Origin: Caulobacteraceae bacterium
GTDB lineage: Bacteria > Pseudomonadota > Alphaproteobacteria > Caulobacterales > Caulobacteraceae
Assembly (NCBI GenBank): GCA_028290905.1
Contig: JAQGIW010000035.1
Coordinates: 1 to 38,775, forward strand
Direction: 5' to 3'
DNA: 38,775 bases
Part shown: positions 32,226 through 38,775 of the stretch, piece by piece
Position numbering within the stretch: position 1 is the first letter of the stretch
Layout of the letters: every line of letters begins with the position of its first letter
Program-made: the position numbers and the translations under genes
Notes under the pieces: model-generated
Told to the model about the DNA's origin: nothing
Seen by the model: the letters and a program-made list of their open reading frames with translations, nothing else
The model's database searches: none

Positions 32226-33920
32226 TCACCCCGCCCTCCGATAAGGCCGATACCGCGGCTCCCACACGTGGGCCGCAATGTGGTCCGACAGGGTGAGGTC
32301 GTCGGCGAGGTCGGCGACGCCGTCCGCCTGGGCCTGGCGCGCCACCGCCTCGGCGACCGTCAGCGAGACGGCGCGCAGCTGGTCCACCGGCGGCAGCAGG
32401 CGCCCGTCCTTGTCGCCCACCGTCGGCGAGAGGTGGGCCACGGCCTTGGCGGCGGCCATGAACATGGCGTCCGTCACGCGGCTCGCCCCGGCGGCCAGGA
32501 TCCCCAGGCCCATTCCGGGGAAGATGTAGGAATTGTTGGTCTGGTCGATCGGAATGGTCCGCCCCTTCCACTGCACGGGCGGGAAGGGGCTCCCGGTGCC
32601 GATCAGGGCGCGGCCGTCGGTCCAGGCGACGAGCTGCTCGGCGGTCGCCTCGCTGCGCGAGGTGGGGTTGGAGAGCGGGAAGATCACTGGCCGCTCGACC
32701 TGCGCGGCCATGGTCCGCACCACCTCCTCGGTGAAGGCGCCGGCCTGGCCTGAAACGCCGATCAGCACCGTCGGCTTGGCGTTCACCACCACGTCGAGGA
32801 GGTCGATCCGTCCCGGCCGCCGCAGGGTCCATCCCGCTACCGCCTGGCGGCTCTGCACGAAGGGCGCCTGGGCCGGGGTGATGTCGTTCATGCCCTCGAC
32901 GAGCAGGCCCGGCCGGTCGATGGCGTAGAACCGCCGCCGCGCCTCCGCCTCGTCCGCCCCCGCCTCGACCATGGTCCGCAACAGCAGGGCGGCGATGCCG
33001 CTGCCGGCCGAGCCGGCCCCCACCAGCGCGATCCGCTGCTGCGTGAGCGGCGTCTCCGTGACGTTGATCGCGGCCATCAGGGCGGCGGCGGCGACGGCGG
33101 CGGTGCTCTGGATATCGTCGTTGAAGGTGCACAGCCGGTCGCGATAGCGCTCCAGCAGCCGCCCGGCGTTGGCCCCGGCGAAATCCTCCCATTGCAGCAG
33201 CACGTTGGGCCACCGCTCGCACACCGCCGTTACGAACGCCTCGACGAAATCGTCGTAGTCTGGCCCGGTCACCCGCGCGTGGCGCCAGCCGACATAGATC
33301 GGATCGTCGAGCCGCTCCTGGTTGCTGGTGCCGACATCCAGCAGCACCGGCAGGGTCAGGTCGGGGTGGATGCCCGCGCAGCCGGTATAGAGCGACAGCT
33401 TGCCGATCGAAATCCCCATGCCGCCGGCCCCCTGGTCGCCCAGGCCGAGGATGCGCTCCCCGTCGCTGACCACGATCACCCGCACCTTGTCGAACCGCGG
33501 GTCGGCCAGGATGTCGGGGATGCGCGCCTTGTTGGGGTAGCTCAGGAAGACGCCGCGCGGCTTGCGCCAGATCTCGCTGAATCTCTGGCAGCCCTCGCCG
33601 ACCGTCGGCGTATAGACCAGCGGCAGGGTCTCCTCGAGGTTGCGCACCATCAGGGCGTAGAACAGGGTCTCGTTGCTATCCTGCAACTCGCGCAGGAAGG
33701 CGTAGCGCTCGAAGTCGGTGGCGAACCGGCGCATGAACCTCAGGCGCCGCGACACCTGCTCGTCCAGGGTGCCCACGTGCGGCGGCAGCAGGCCGTGCAG
33801 GCGGAAGACCGTGCGCTCGTCCTCGGTGAACGCCGTCCCCTTGTTGAGCATGGGCTCATTGATCAGGTCGTACCCGTAGCGGTCGGTCTCGATCGGGCCG
33901 ACGAGGTCGGGTGCGTCCAT
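32226..33920 (-). CDS. maeA: NAD-type malic enzyme (malate dehydrogenase, decarboxylating)
   Basis: A 564-residue malic enzyme of the SfcA/MaeA large type. It converts malate to pyruvate and CO2 with NAD(P). Visible marks are the catalytic Tyr region LVYTPTVGEGCQRFS, the Lys region GDQGAGGMGISIGKLSLYTG, metal ligands in QWEDFAGANA and FNDDIQSTAAV, and the dinucleotide site ALVGAGSAGSGIAALL. The length and the NAD fold position fit the family. The ATG at 33920 follows GGAGA. It is monocistronic between the Hsp20 gene and the decayed brnTA locus. Cofactor preference cannot be read with certainty. Confidence 0.93.
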   Translation of the reverse strand: MDAPDLVGPIETDRYGYDLINEPMLNKGTAFTEDERTVFRLHGLLPPHVGTLDEQVSRRLRFMRRFATDFERYAFLRELQDSNETLFYALMVRNLEETLPLVYTPTVGEGCQRFSEIWRKPRGVFLSYPNKARIPDILADPRFDKVRVIVVSDGERILGLGDQGAGGMGISIGKLSLYTGCAGIHPDLTLPVLLDVGTSNQERLDDPIYVGWRHARVTGPDYDDFVEAFVTAVCERWPNVLLQWEDFAGANAGRLLERYRDRLCTFNDDIQSTAAVAAAALMAAINVTETPLTQQRIALVGAGSAGSGIAALLLRTMVEAGADEAEARRRFYAIDRPGLLVEGMNDITPAQAPFVQSRQAVAGWTLRRPGRIDLLDVVVNAKPTVLIGVSGQAGAFTEEVVRTMAAQVERPVIFPLSNPTSRSEATAEQLVAWTDGRALIGTGSPFPPVQWKGRTIPIDQTNNSYIFPGMGLGILAAGASRVTDAMFMAAAKAVAHLSPTVGDKDGRLLPPVDQLRAVSLTVAEAVARQAQADGVADLADDLTLSDHIAAHVWEPRYRPYRRAG

Positions 33921-34024
33921 GTTGGGTCTCCGCCGAGCCGCTCCGGCTTCGGCGAACTATATAGACGGGCGAGGGCCGCGGCGCTTGTATGGAAGGCGTA
34001 CGCTGCGGCCCCCGACACCCAAGC

Positions 34025-34696
34025 TTAGTGGGCCAACTGGCTGGGCTGCTCGGACTGCCCGGGCTGATTCGCCTGATTGGCTTGGCTGGCTTGCGCGGCC
34101 TGACTGGCCTCGCCCGACTGACGGGTGTCGCTGGCTTGGCCGCCCTGGTCCGACTGACCGACCTGGGCCTGTTGGCCGGCCTGGCGGGGCTGGCCGAAGA
34201 TGCGCCTCACTCGCTCCCGGCCCTGCGCCGACTTGGGCGCCGTGATGGTGAGGACGCCGTTCTCGAACTTGGCCTGGATGTGGTCGACATCCACGCCGTC
34301 CAGGGCAATCCGGCGCTCGAAACGTCCGTAGAACCGTTCGCTGACGGCGCGGCTGCGGTCTTCGATCTTCTGCTGCTTCTCACCGCGCAGCACCAGCACC
34401 CCGTCCTCCAGGAGGACCTCGACGTCCTTCTCGTCCATCCCGGGCAGTTCGGCATGGATGCGATACTCGTTCTCCGTCTCTTCGACCTCCAGCCTCGGCC
34501 AATTGGTGACGGCCGCCATGCCGCCATTGCCACCGCCCATCAACGCGGGCGTGTCGAAGCCGCGGAAGAAGTCGTCGAACAGACGGTTCATCTGGCGGTG
34601 AAGGGTAAAAAACGTCGCCTCTGGGTCCAGTTCGGCCGGCAGGTTGCGGTTCCGGCCGCCGTTGCGGCCCCAGGGAACGAGATGTTGCGTAGCCAT
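34025..34696 (-). CDS. Hsp20 small heat-shock protein with long Gln-rich tail
   Basis: A 223-residue alpha-crystallin-type chaperone. The N-terminal region (PEATFFTLHRQMNRLFDDFF, RGFD) and the crystallin domain (residues about 67-165; RLEVEETENEYRIHAELPGM, GVLVLRGEKQQ, ENGVLTITAPKS) are normal for this family. Typical members end shortly after the IxI motif. Here about 55 extra residues form a disordered Gln/Ser/Ala/Gly tail (QAGQQAQVGQSDQGGQAS, QAAQASQANQANQPGQ). The DNA of the tail is made of repeated CAGGCC/AGCCAG-like units. The ATG at 34696 follows GAGGAG. The protein should hold unfolded proteins; the tail's role is unknown. Confidence 0.92.
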   Translation of the reverse strand: MATQHLVPWGRNGGRNRNLPAELDPEATFFTLHRQMNRLFDDFFRGFDTPALMGGGNGGMAAVTNWPRLEVEETENEYRIHAELPGMDEKDVEVLLEDGVLVLRGEKQQKIEDRSRAVSERFYGRFERRIALDGVDVDHIQAKFENGVLTITAPKSAQGRERVRRIFGQPRQAGQQAQVGQSDQGGQASDTRQSGEASQAAQASQANQANQPGQSEQPSQLAH

Positions 34697-34990
34697 GACA
34701 GGTCTCCTCTTGCTAAGTCTGCATCGAGGGCAAGTCTGCTGTTGTTGATCGAGCCCGTGCGATGCTCGACCCGCCGCAGATCGTTGGGCCCCCGGTTTGA
34801 TTCAAGCCTAGTCCCGGAGTTGTGATCCGCCCTGACGCCTGTCAGTTATCGGGACGAACCGGCGAGCGCTTCCCGAACACCAACCGCTGGGTCGCCGCCA
34901 TAGGCCAGCGCCCGGCCGTCGTTCGCGGTCGCTCGGCCGAGAAGGCGGTCCCCTCCAAGTACATGCAGAAGCGCGCCGCGCCGTCGACCT
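34697..34990. other. Intergenic stretch with possible gene remnant
   Basis: 294 bases between the Hsp20 start and the end of the membrane-protein gene. The Hsp20 promoter should lie near 34700-34760. A minus-strand frame from about 35030 to 34842 reads ARFCMYLEGTAFSAERPRTT and on to VFGKRSPVRPDN; it may be the tail of a lost gene, but I do not recognise it. Nothing else is supported. Confidence 0.3.
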
Positions 34991-35836
34991 CTAGGGCGCG
35001 TACGGCGATCGTTGTGGATCCCGACCAATTCTGCGCAGCAGGATCAGACCAAAAGTGCAGGGGATGAGCCACGGCGCCGCCGGGATTCCGGCGATCCACC
35101 CCGGAATCCCATAGCCCTGTGCGAAGACCACACTCGGGTCGGGAAAGTCGACGCCTCTGAAGATCAGGCATAGCGCCAAGACCAGGCTGACGCTAAGGAA
35201 GGCCACGCAGGCCCCGGTTCCCAGCAACTGGGCGCGTCTGAGGGATAAGGCGAACAGGGCCGTCGCCAGGTAGGTGAGCAGGCCGCCGAAGAACAACAGG
35301 ATGTCGGAGAACGACATCAACCAGTTGTTCCACGGCCCCGACGCCCAGGTGTTTCCTGCCAGGGCGGCGCGATGGAATTCGAGCAACAGCGCTGCCCAAA
35401 CGAGGTAGAGCGGTGTCGCGGCCGCGATGAGAGAGAACCCCAGCCGCCCATAGAGAGTGTCGCCCGAGGCTTGCAGAACATCCTGGAGGATCATCGTCCC
35501 GCTGAAGATGGCCACCGCGTCGACGAACAGGATAACATAGCGAAAAGCGTTGTGGTCATGATCGGCGAACTCAGGCGGCCCGAAGCCCGGCATCAGCGAG
35601 AAGAGGGCGACCGGAGAGATCAGCGAGGCGGCGGCGGCCAGCGCCTTGCCGTCGGCGCCGGCCCTCGTGCGGATCAGGTGCAAACCGGCTTTCCACGCTG
35701 CGACCAGGATCACGCCCATCAGAACGGTGGCGAACGCCCAACGCACCGGGAGTGAAAATCCCAGGGGCGCCCCGAAGAGGCCCGTCGCCACCACCAGACC
35801 CACACAGAGGACGAAAAAGGACACCCGACGTCCCAT
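34991..35836 (-). CDS. Hypothetical multi-pass membrane protein, 281 aa
   Basis: An integral membrane protein with about eight hydrophobic segments (VSFFVLCVGLVVATGLFGA, WAFATVLMGVILVAAW, ASLISPVALFSLMPGF, FRYVILFVDAVAIFSG, RLGFSLIAAATPLYLVWAAL, DILLFFGGLLTYLATALFAL, CVAFLSVSLVLALCLIF, APWLIPCTFGLILL). No family was recognised. The ATG at 35836 is preferred because AGGGG lies 7 bp before it; upstream ATG (35842) and TTG (35860) are possible. A 33-bp piece similar to the metallophosphoesterase gene end lies just upstream. Confidence 0.65.
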   Translation of the reverse strand: MGRRVSFFVLCVGLVVATGLFGAPLGFSLPVRWAFATVLMGVILVAAWKAGLHLIRTRAGADGKALAAAASLISPVALFSLMPGFGPPEFADHDHNAFRYVILFVDAVAIFSGTMILQDVLQASGDTLYGRLGFSLIAAATPLYLVWAALLLEFHRAALAGNTWASGPWNNWLMSFSDILLFFGGLLTYLATALFALSLRRAQLLGTGACVAFLSVSLVLALCLIFRGVDFPDPSVVFAQGYGIPGWIAGIPAAPWLIPCTFGLILLRRIGRDPQRSPYAP

Positions 35837-35849
35837 GGACATGCCCCTA

Positions 35850-35882
35850 ACCGCGCTCAAACGGCGTGTGGTAAGTCACCGG
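35850..35882 (-). repeat. Duplicated fragment of the metallophosphoesterase gene 3' end
   Basis: About 30 of 33 positions match 36378-36409, the end of the metallophosphoesterase gene, with one indel. On the minus strand the fragment reads PVTYHTPFERG then TAG, against PVTYDTPFEAVRRT in the intact gene. It looks like a leftover from a partial duplication or recombination. Confidence 0.6.
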
Positions 35883-35910
35883 CCGCGGATCCGCATTCTG
35901 GGCTCTGCGA

Positions 35911-36039
35911 TCACCGCGATGTCGAGTGAACGTAGGGGGAGCTGTTTCCGGCGCCGATGTCCCCCGCCACATAGGCCCCGGCGCAGCCACACAGACCTGC
36001 GACCGCGAGCGCGGATAGAACGACCGCGAGTGTTCTCAT
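35911..36039 (-). CDS. Tiny lipoprotein, 42 aa
   Basis: The ATG at 36039 is preceded by GGAG at good spacing. It encodes MRTLAVVLSALAVAGLCGC, a lipoprotein signal with lipobox AGLCGC (LCGC), followed by only about 24 mature residues (AGAYVAGDIGAGNSSPYVHS). The size resembles entericidin-like small lipoproteins, but the sequence is not a clear match. A longer in-frame start at 36120 would run into repeat DNA and is not preferred. Confidence 0.5.
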   Translation of the reverse strand: MRTLAVVLSALAVAGLCGCAGAYVAGDIGAGNSSPYVHSTSR

Positions 36040-36077
36040 CGACCATCTCCGGCGGGATCGCGATTGATGCGTCCAGA

Positions 36078-36175
36078 GTGCGTTCCGAAAAGTGGGAACC
36101 GGTTTTCGAGTGAAACGCACGTCAAAACAAAAGCCTAGAGCACCGATCTGATTCCATCAGATCGGTGCTCTAGGC
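36078..36175. repeat. RIME-like mosaic palindromic element
   Basis: The first half has outer arms GTGCGTT (36078-36084) and AACGCAC (36114-36120) and inner arms CGAAAA (36086-36091) and TTTTCG (36103-36108) around GTGGGAACCGG. The second half is a perfect 20-bp stem (36133-36152 with 36156-36175, loop TCC) starting GCCTAGAGCACCGATCTG. The TTCCGAAAAGTGGGAACCGG core resembles intergenic mosaic elements (RIME) known from rhizobia and relatives. It lies upstream of the tiny lipoprotein gene. Confidence 0.7.
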
Positions 36176-36364
36176 GTCGGCGACGAAGCCGGCAAGCGGA
36201 GAAGGCCCAACGTCCGGTTCCTGGCGGCACGGGAACCGGTGGAATCGACCCCAAAGGAGACACGGGCAGGCAGCGGAGCACTAACCACCCCTCCTGAGCC
36301 GCTGGAAACGTCTGCTCTCTGGCACTGAGGTTCAGGAAGCCGCGAGACCCATTGGCGTAGAAGC
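36176..36364. other. Intergenic, no gene seen
   Basis: 189 bases between the palindromic element and the metallophosphoesterase stop. A minus-strand frame crosses it (36157-36387), but it runs through the repeat and has no ribosome site. No feature is supported. Confidence 0.4.
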
Positions 36365-37198
36365 TCAGGTCCTGCGCACCGCCTCAAACGGCGTGTCGTA
36401 GGTCACCGGGTTCGGGAAAGTCCCCGCCACGCAGTGATGGGTCGTTAGCCGCCCCCCATCCCACGCCAGCAGCGCGAACCCCGGCGGTTCGCCGCGCAGG
36501 ATCTCGCGGCCGTCGGGGACGCGGCGATCGATGGGGGTGAGGTCGAGGGTCAGCTGCAGGGCGCTGGCGGCCGAGACGGTGACGGTATGGCCGGCGAATG
36601 GGCCGTGGAAGGCGCGATGGACGTGGCCGCTGAGGACGCCGACAACGTGGGTCCTGCCGCGGAGCGCCACGGCGAGCCGGCCCGCGCCCGCCGCCTCGAA
36701 GGTGGGGTCCATCCACTGGATCCCGCAGGGGATTGGCGGGTGGTGCACGATGACCACGGTGGGCCGCCTCGGCGCCGCGTCCAGGGTCCGCGCCAGCCAT
36801 TCAGCCCGGGCTTCGCAGAAGGCGCCTTCGGCCCGGCCCTCCTCGACCGTGTCGCACATCACAACGCGCAAGTCGCCGACATCGACGGCATACTGCACGA
36901 AGCCGTGGTCATCGACACCGGTGAGAGGGGCGGGGAAGGCGGCCAGCAGCGGCGCTCGCAGATCGTGATTGCCCATGCCGACGTAGACCGGGGAGGGCGC
37001 TCCCTTCAGGATATCGCGGAGCGCGGCGTATTCTTCCGGCGTCCCGGTCTCCGTGAGGTCGCCCGAGGCGAAGATCGCCGCCGGCCGCGGCCGCAGGGCG
37101 GCTATGGCGGCGAGCACCGTGCGCAGCCGCTCGGCGTTGCCCAGCCGCGGCGCGGCCGTGGCGATATGAAGATCGGTGATCTGTGCGATCGTCAGCAT
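36365..37198 (-). CDS. Metallophosphoesterase (CpdA-type phosphodiesterase)
   Basis: A 277-residue calcineurin-like enzyme. All metal motifs are visible: QITDLHI near the N-terminus, ASGDLTETG, MGNHDLR, IVHHPPI and LSGHVHR. The order and length match class III cyclic nucleotide phosphodiesterases (CpdA/3',5'-cAMP or glycerophosphodiester type); the substrate cannot be decided. The gene starts 34 bp after the stop of the decahaem cytochrome gene on the same strand, with AAGGGG before the ATG at 37198, so the two are probably one operon. Its last 32 bp have a near-copy at 35850-35882. Confidence 0.88.
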   Translation of the reverse strand: MLTIAQITDLHIATAAPRLGNAERLRTVLAAIAALRPRPAAIFASGDLTETGTPEEYAALRDILKGAPSPVYVGMGNHDLRAPLLAAFPAPLTGVDDHGFVQYAVDVGDLRVVMCDTVEEGRAEGAFCEARAEWLARTLDAAPRRPTVVIVHHPPIPCGIQWMDPTFEAAGAGRLAVALRGRTHVVGVLSGHVHRAFHGPFAGHTVTVSAASALQLTLDLTPIDRRVPDGREILRGEPPGFALLAWDGGRLTTHHCVAGTFPNPVTYDTPFEAVRRT

Positions 37199-37232
37199 CT
37201 CGCCCCTTCGGGACCTCCGCGCCCCGTCTGGA

Positions 37233-38775
37233 CTAATACGCGCGCCTCTCGCTGCCGGATGACGCCAGCGTATGATCGCCCTTCGGGGTGGCCATCCCCG
37301 GCGCGTGATAGCTGTGGCACTCGGCGCAGTCGCCGGACGCGGCCTGCGTGGTCTGGGCTTTTGTCTTGCCGTGGCAGGCCGCGCACTGCTCGATGCGCGG
37401 GAGCATCACCTGGCTGGACCCGGTCGAATCGACCACCCGGTGGCAGGTGTCGCAGGTCGGCCGGCCGGCCGCATCCTCCTTGTGGGCCGGCAGGCTGTGG
37501 TCGAAGTCGCCCCACGGCAGATAGCGCTCGGTCAGGTGGATCGGCCTGATCCGATACTCCAGGGAGGCCGGATCGGCCGGCGCGATGGCCACATGGCATT
37601 CGGAGCACAGGCCGCGGGGCGCGAACAGGGCGCGGATCTTGGCCGCCGCCGCCGGCGCCGGGCGCTGGCCGCCGCCGGAAAACAGCTTGCCGACGCTGTC
37701 GAAGAAGCCCATCGACGCCTCGGTCGCCACCGGCCTGCCGCCCCCGCCGCCGTAGTACTGCTCCAGGGTGGCGACCACCCGGTCGGGGTGGCCGTGCGGC
37801 AGCAGGCGCGGTGCGCCGCCGGGCCCCGGCGCAAAGGCCAGCGAATGGCAGGAGGCGCAGTCGCGGGTCATCTCGACCGGCAGGAATCCCTTCCCCCCCG
37901 GTCCCGGCCGGTGACAGTCGGCGCAGCCGAGGCCTCCGCCGGCGAAATGCAGCCCGGCCGCCATGCGGGCGACCCCGCCGGTGGGCGACAGGTGTGTCTG
38001 GTGCGAGAAGATCAGCCCGGTGTAGTCGCTCGGCTTCTCCACCAGGGAGATCCGGTCCAGCACGGGCGTCATTCCACCGATCGGCGAGCGCGCGATCAGC
38101 GGCCTGAACTCCGGATGGTGGGTCCAGTCCGGCGTGTCGCGCAGCGTCGTCGTCCCCAGCCGCTCGCGCAGCTTATCGTGGCAGTCGGCGCAGCCGTTGA
38201 CCATCCTCAGGACCGGCGTCGGGCGGGGGTGGGAGGGAGGCCCCACCCCGCTTTGCATGACGGGCGCCCCAGGTGTCCCAAGGGCTGAAATCGGCTTCAG
38301 CGGCGCGTCGGCCAGGTGTTCCAGGTGGCAGCTGGCGCAGCGGTCGTTGGGGTGGTTGAAGCCCATGCGGAAGGCCGCCTGAACCTTGCCGTTCAGATCG
38401 CGTGGCGGCGGGGCGGCGTCGCGCAGCAGGTCGTGCGCGGCGTGGTCGTGAACCAGGGTGACCCTGGTGGGACCGCCCCACGCCAGCGCGTTGGCCGCCA
38501 CCCGGCGCGCCGTCTCCGGGTTCCGCGAGGCCTGGTGGCAGGCCAGGCAGGCGTCGTCGCGCACCGAGACGAACGCCTTCACGTGGCAGGCCTGGCAGTT
38601 CCTGCCGAGGAAGGCGTGCGCCTTCGATAGCGGTCCGGTCGACCACGGCTGGTCGGCGTGGATGTGCCGGTTGGCCTTGGCGAGATAGGTCGCGATCGGC
38701 CAGGCCAGAAATGCGACCAGCGCCAGGGCGGCCAGGGCCCAAGCGGCCGGCCGCTTGCCGAACCGCGAGGCGCCG
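37233..38775 (-). CDS. Membrane-anchored decahaem cytochrome c, 5' end outside the window
   Basis: The frame is open to the right edge, so the start lies beyond 38775. The visible protein begins with a membrane anchor (WALAALALVAFLAWPIATYL) followed by HADQPWSTGPLSKAHAFLGR. Ten CXXCH sites follow: CQACH, CLACH, CASCH, CADCH, CADCH, CASCH, CSECH, CDTCH, CAACH and CAECH. The NCQACHVKAFVSVRDDACLACH start resembles cytochrome c3/c7-like membrane-bound multihaem proteins of proteobacteria. A Gly-rich hinge lies in the middle (YYGGGGGRP). It likely moves electrons between the inner membrane and periplasm and could feed the conduit encoded at 22557-31739 (inference). Confidence 0.85.
   Translation of the reverse strand, partial: GASRFGKRPAAWALAALALVAFLAWPIATYLAKANRHIHADQPWSTGPLSKAHAFLGRNCQACHVKAFVSVRDDACLACHQASRNPETARRVAANALAWGGPTRVTLVHDHAAHDLLRDAAPPPRDLNGKVQAAFRMGFNHPNDRCASCHLEHLADAPLKPISALGTPGAPVMQSGVGPPSHPRPTPVLRMVNGCADCHDKLRERLGTTTLRDTPDWTHHPEFRPLIARSPIGGMTPVLDRISLVEKPSDYTGLIFSHQTHLSPTGGVARMAAGLHFAGGGLGCADCHRPGPGGKGFLPVEMTRDCASCHSLAFAPGPGGAPRLLPHGHPDRVVATLEQYYGGGGGRPVATEASMGFFDSVGKLFSGGGQRPAPAAAAKIRALFAPRGLCSECHVAIAPADPASLEYRIRPIHLTERYLPWGDFDHSLPAHKEDAAGRPTCDTCHRVVDSTGSSQVMLPRIEQCAACHGKTKAQTTQAASGDCAECHSYHAPGMATPKGDHTLASSGSERRAY

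Noticed and set aside
33989-34825. Leucine-rich-repeat-looking plus-strand protein
   Set aside because: The repeated GLAGL pattern is the complement of the Gln-rich Hsp20 tail, not a true LRR protein.
34842-35171. 109-residue minus-strand frame with YLEGTAFSAERPRTT
   Set aside because: It overlaps the well-supported membrane-protein gene and has no ribosome site; at most a fragment of a lost gene, noted in the intergenic entry.
36157-36387. 76-residue minus-strand frame
   Set aside because: Runs through the perfect palindrome and overlaps the phosphoesterase end; no ribosome site or domain.

Overview
The window is high-GC DNA that looks like a Caulobacterales alphaproteobacterium (Phenylobacterium/Caulobacter type). 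This placement is an inference. It rests on PEP-CTERM tails of the form PEPxxWAxMLLGFG, a GcrA-like zinc-ribbon protein, a TonB-dependent receptor, and short intergenic palindromes typical of this class. No rRNA, tRNA, CRISPR array, transposase or replication origin was seen.

Region 1 (1-3450): a two-gene split chromate transporter, two tandem XRE-type regulators, a short GcrA-like protein overlapping a DUF6456-like protein, and two unknown genes. TTTGCAA-type boxes occur in front of both the chromate genes and the regulators, which suggests one small regulon. Region 2 (3539-10102): a TonB-dependent receptor gene broken by one extra base, an enoyl-CoA hydratase, and a lysine-degradation module. 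That module has an Lrp/AsnC regulator divergent from a saccharopine/lysine dehydrogenase and an ALDH7 (antiquitin-type) dehydrogenase. Region 3 (10109-16078): secreted proteins and a TPR-sulfotransferase, including a propeller-like protein, a HELGE-motif protein and a PEP-CTERM protein. Region 4 (16168-22410): a copAB copper-resistance pair, a second crotonase-fold enzyme lacking one catalytic Glu, a small secreted protein, and a PEP-CTERM propeller-like protein distantly homologous to the one in region 3.

Region 5 (22557-31739) is the most interesting part. It is a tight four-gene operon encoding a five-haem cytochrome c, a lipoprotein with two HbpS/GlcG haem-binding domains, an outer-membrane beta-barrel, and a 1316-residue protein joining ten CXXCH haem sites to C-terminal LVIVD repeats. 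A second, membrane-anchored ten-haem cytochrome lies at the right edge (37233 to beyond 38775). Together these suggest a haem-rich electron conduit through the envelope that does not look like a standard MtrCAB or PioAB set.

Region 6 (31740-37198): a decayed brnTA toxin-antitoxin locus, a malic enzyme, an Hsp20 with a long Gln-rich tail, a membrane protein, a tiny lipoprotein, mosaic palindromic repeats and a metallophosphoesterase. The 3' end of the metallophosphoesterase gene appears duplicated nearby.
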